This document shows, one piece after another, positions 5,375-5,590 of a stretch of DNA of 5,590 nt (the stretch's first letter is position 1; every line of letters begins with the position of its first letter). The stretch spans positions 1-5,590 of the forward strand of contig CAMYCE010000121.1 in assembly GCA_947254205.1 (NCBI GenBank), in the 5' to 3' direction. The DNA comes from an uncultured Prevotellaceae bacterium. GTDB taxonomy: Bacteria > Bacteroidota > Bacteroidia > Bacteroidales > Muribaculaceae. The translations under genes and the position numbers were made by a program. The notes under the pieces were generated by a model. The model saw only the letters and a list, made by a program, of their open reading frames with translations. It had not been told where the DNA came from and made no database searches.

Positions 5375-5394
5375 GGCACTTCACAGCAAGTGCC
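5375..5394 (-). promoter_or_regulatory. Stem-loop in the candidate leader of the scaffold/GGGtGRT operon
   Basis: GGCACTT (5375-5381) and AAGTGCC (5388-5394) form a perfect 7-bp stem with a 6-base loop. On the minus strand it is followed by AAGGGGGGATACATG, a G-run and an ATG that opens only five codons (MTTKF) before a stop. No T-run follows, so it is not an intrinsic terminator. It lies about 93 bases upstream of the scaffold ATG and just after the TACCTTTG box, so it would sit near the 5' end of a leader RNA. Confidence 0.4.
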
Positions 5395-5410
5395 CATCAG
5401 GAAACCATGT

Positions 5411-5418
5411 CAAAGGTA
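5411..5418 (-). promoter_or_regulatory. Candidate -7 box for the scaffold/GGGtGRT operon (TACCTTTG)
   Basis: On the minus strand TACCTTTG (5418 to 5411) matches TAnnTTTG exactly, 128 bases before the scaffold ATG at 5282. The -33 region, around 5438-5441, lacks TTTG, so the site is not certain. Transcription from it would give a leader of about 120 bases containing the hairpin at 5375-5394. A competing weaker candidate closer to the gene has CAAA at 5346-5349 (TTTG on the minus strand) and TA at 5325-5326, spaced by 19 bases but without the TTTG of the -7 box. Confidence 0.4.
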
Positions 5419-5554
5419 CTCATAATTGCCCGATTATTGACTATTGTTCACAATCTTTTAATGATTTTTTGGAAATCGATGTCATCAAACAAAAGAAGCA
5501 GAACCGAGGCATTTGGGCTCAGCGGATTTTTTCGGTTGGTAGAGCTTGGGTAGA

Positions 5555-5572
5555 GATGATGCATGCATCGTC
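5555..5572. repeat. 18-bp near-perfect palindrome (possible operator)
   Basis: GATGATGCATGCATCGTC contains the perfect 12-bp palindrome GATGCATGCATC (5558-5569), extended on both sides with one mismatched pair. It lies about 140 bases upstream of the TACCTTTG box and near the window edge, so it could serve a gene outside the window. Dimeric repressors often bind such sites, but nothing here identifies one. With no loop, hairpin formation is less likely than protein binding. Confidence 0.4.
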
Positions 5573-5590
5573 TGCGTTATACCTTAATAT

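Larger units (their letters stand above)
5283..5590. other. Intergenic region upstream of the scaffold operon
   Basis: No convincing gene is visible in this stretch on either strand. It holds the candidate leader of the minus-strand operon (promoter box 5411-5418, hairpin 5375-5394), a small inverted repeat ATTGT/ACAAT (5443-5447/5450-5454), and the near-palindrome at 5555-5572. What lies to the right is outside the window, so the region could be shared with a divergent gene. Confidence 0.6.

Noticed and set aside
1..5590. CRISPR array, integrase, toxin-antitoxin or phage-defence module
   Set aside because: No regularly spaced repeats, no Cas, integrase or toxin-like proteins, and no unexplained small gene pairs are visible. 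The genes present are mostly conserved core-type genes.

Overview
The window looks like a stretch of a Bacteroidales chromosome (a Bacteroides/Prevotella/Muribaculaceae-type gut bacterium; the genus cannot be fixed from this sequence). Four signs point there. Promoter -7 boxes match the Bacteroidetes consensus TAnnTTFG-type motif TAnnTTTG (TATGTTTG, TAACTTTG twice, TACCTTTG). Most starts lack a Shine-Dalgarno sequence and have A/T-rich leaders. The secreted protein ends in the NRYDLSGRQV-type tail common in this phylum. The three conserved proteins closely resemble Bacteroidetes family members as I remember them. No database search was possible.

Layout, left to right. Positions 1-267 are AT-rich and non-coding, ending in a promoter for a 280-residue secreted beta-solenoid-like protein (268-1110, +). 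Next comes a tRNA with anticodon CAT (1347-1420, +), with a textbook promoter and an intrinsic terminator. Between that terminator and the convergent ABC-F gene lies a 181-bp palindromic, MITE-like element (1522-1702). It has 19-bp terminal inverted repeats and a possible 5-bp target duplication.

The rest of the coding sequence is on the minus strand. An ABC-F translation-factor gene of YbiT type (1802-3418) has its own promoter, packed against the terminator of the operon upstream of it. That operon, read from 5282 down to 3559, encodes an IscU/NifU-like iron-sulfur scaffold protein followed 20 bp later by a GGGtGRT-family protein of unknown function. The second gene has an unusually strong Shine-Dalgarno sequence. 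The right end (5283-5590) is non-coding; it holds a candidate leader with a stem-loop and an 18-bp near-palindrome.

The best candidates for under-described biology are three. One is the scaffold/GGGtGRT gene pair, a conserved two-protein unit with Fe-S hallmarks and no assigned role. The second is the ABC-F protein, in which every visible change from consensus falls on one of the two composite ATP sites or on the second cassette. The third is the long-palindrome element.
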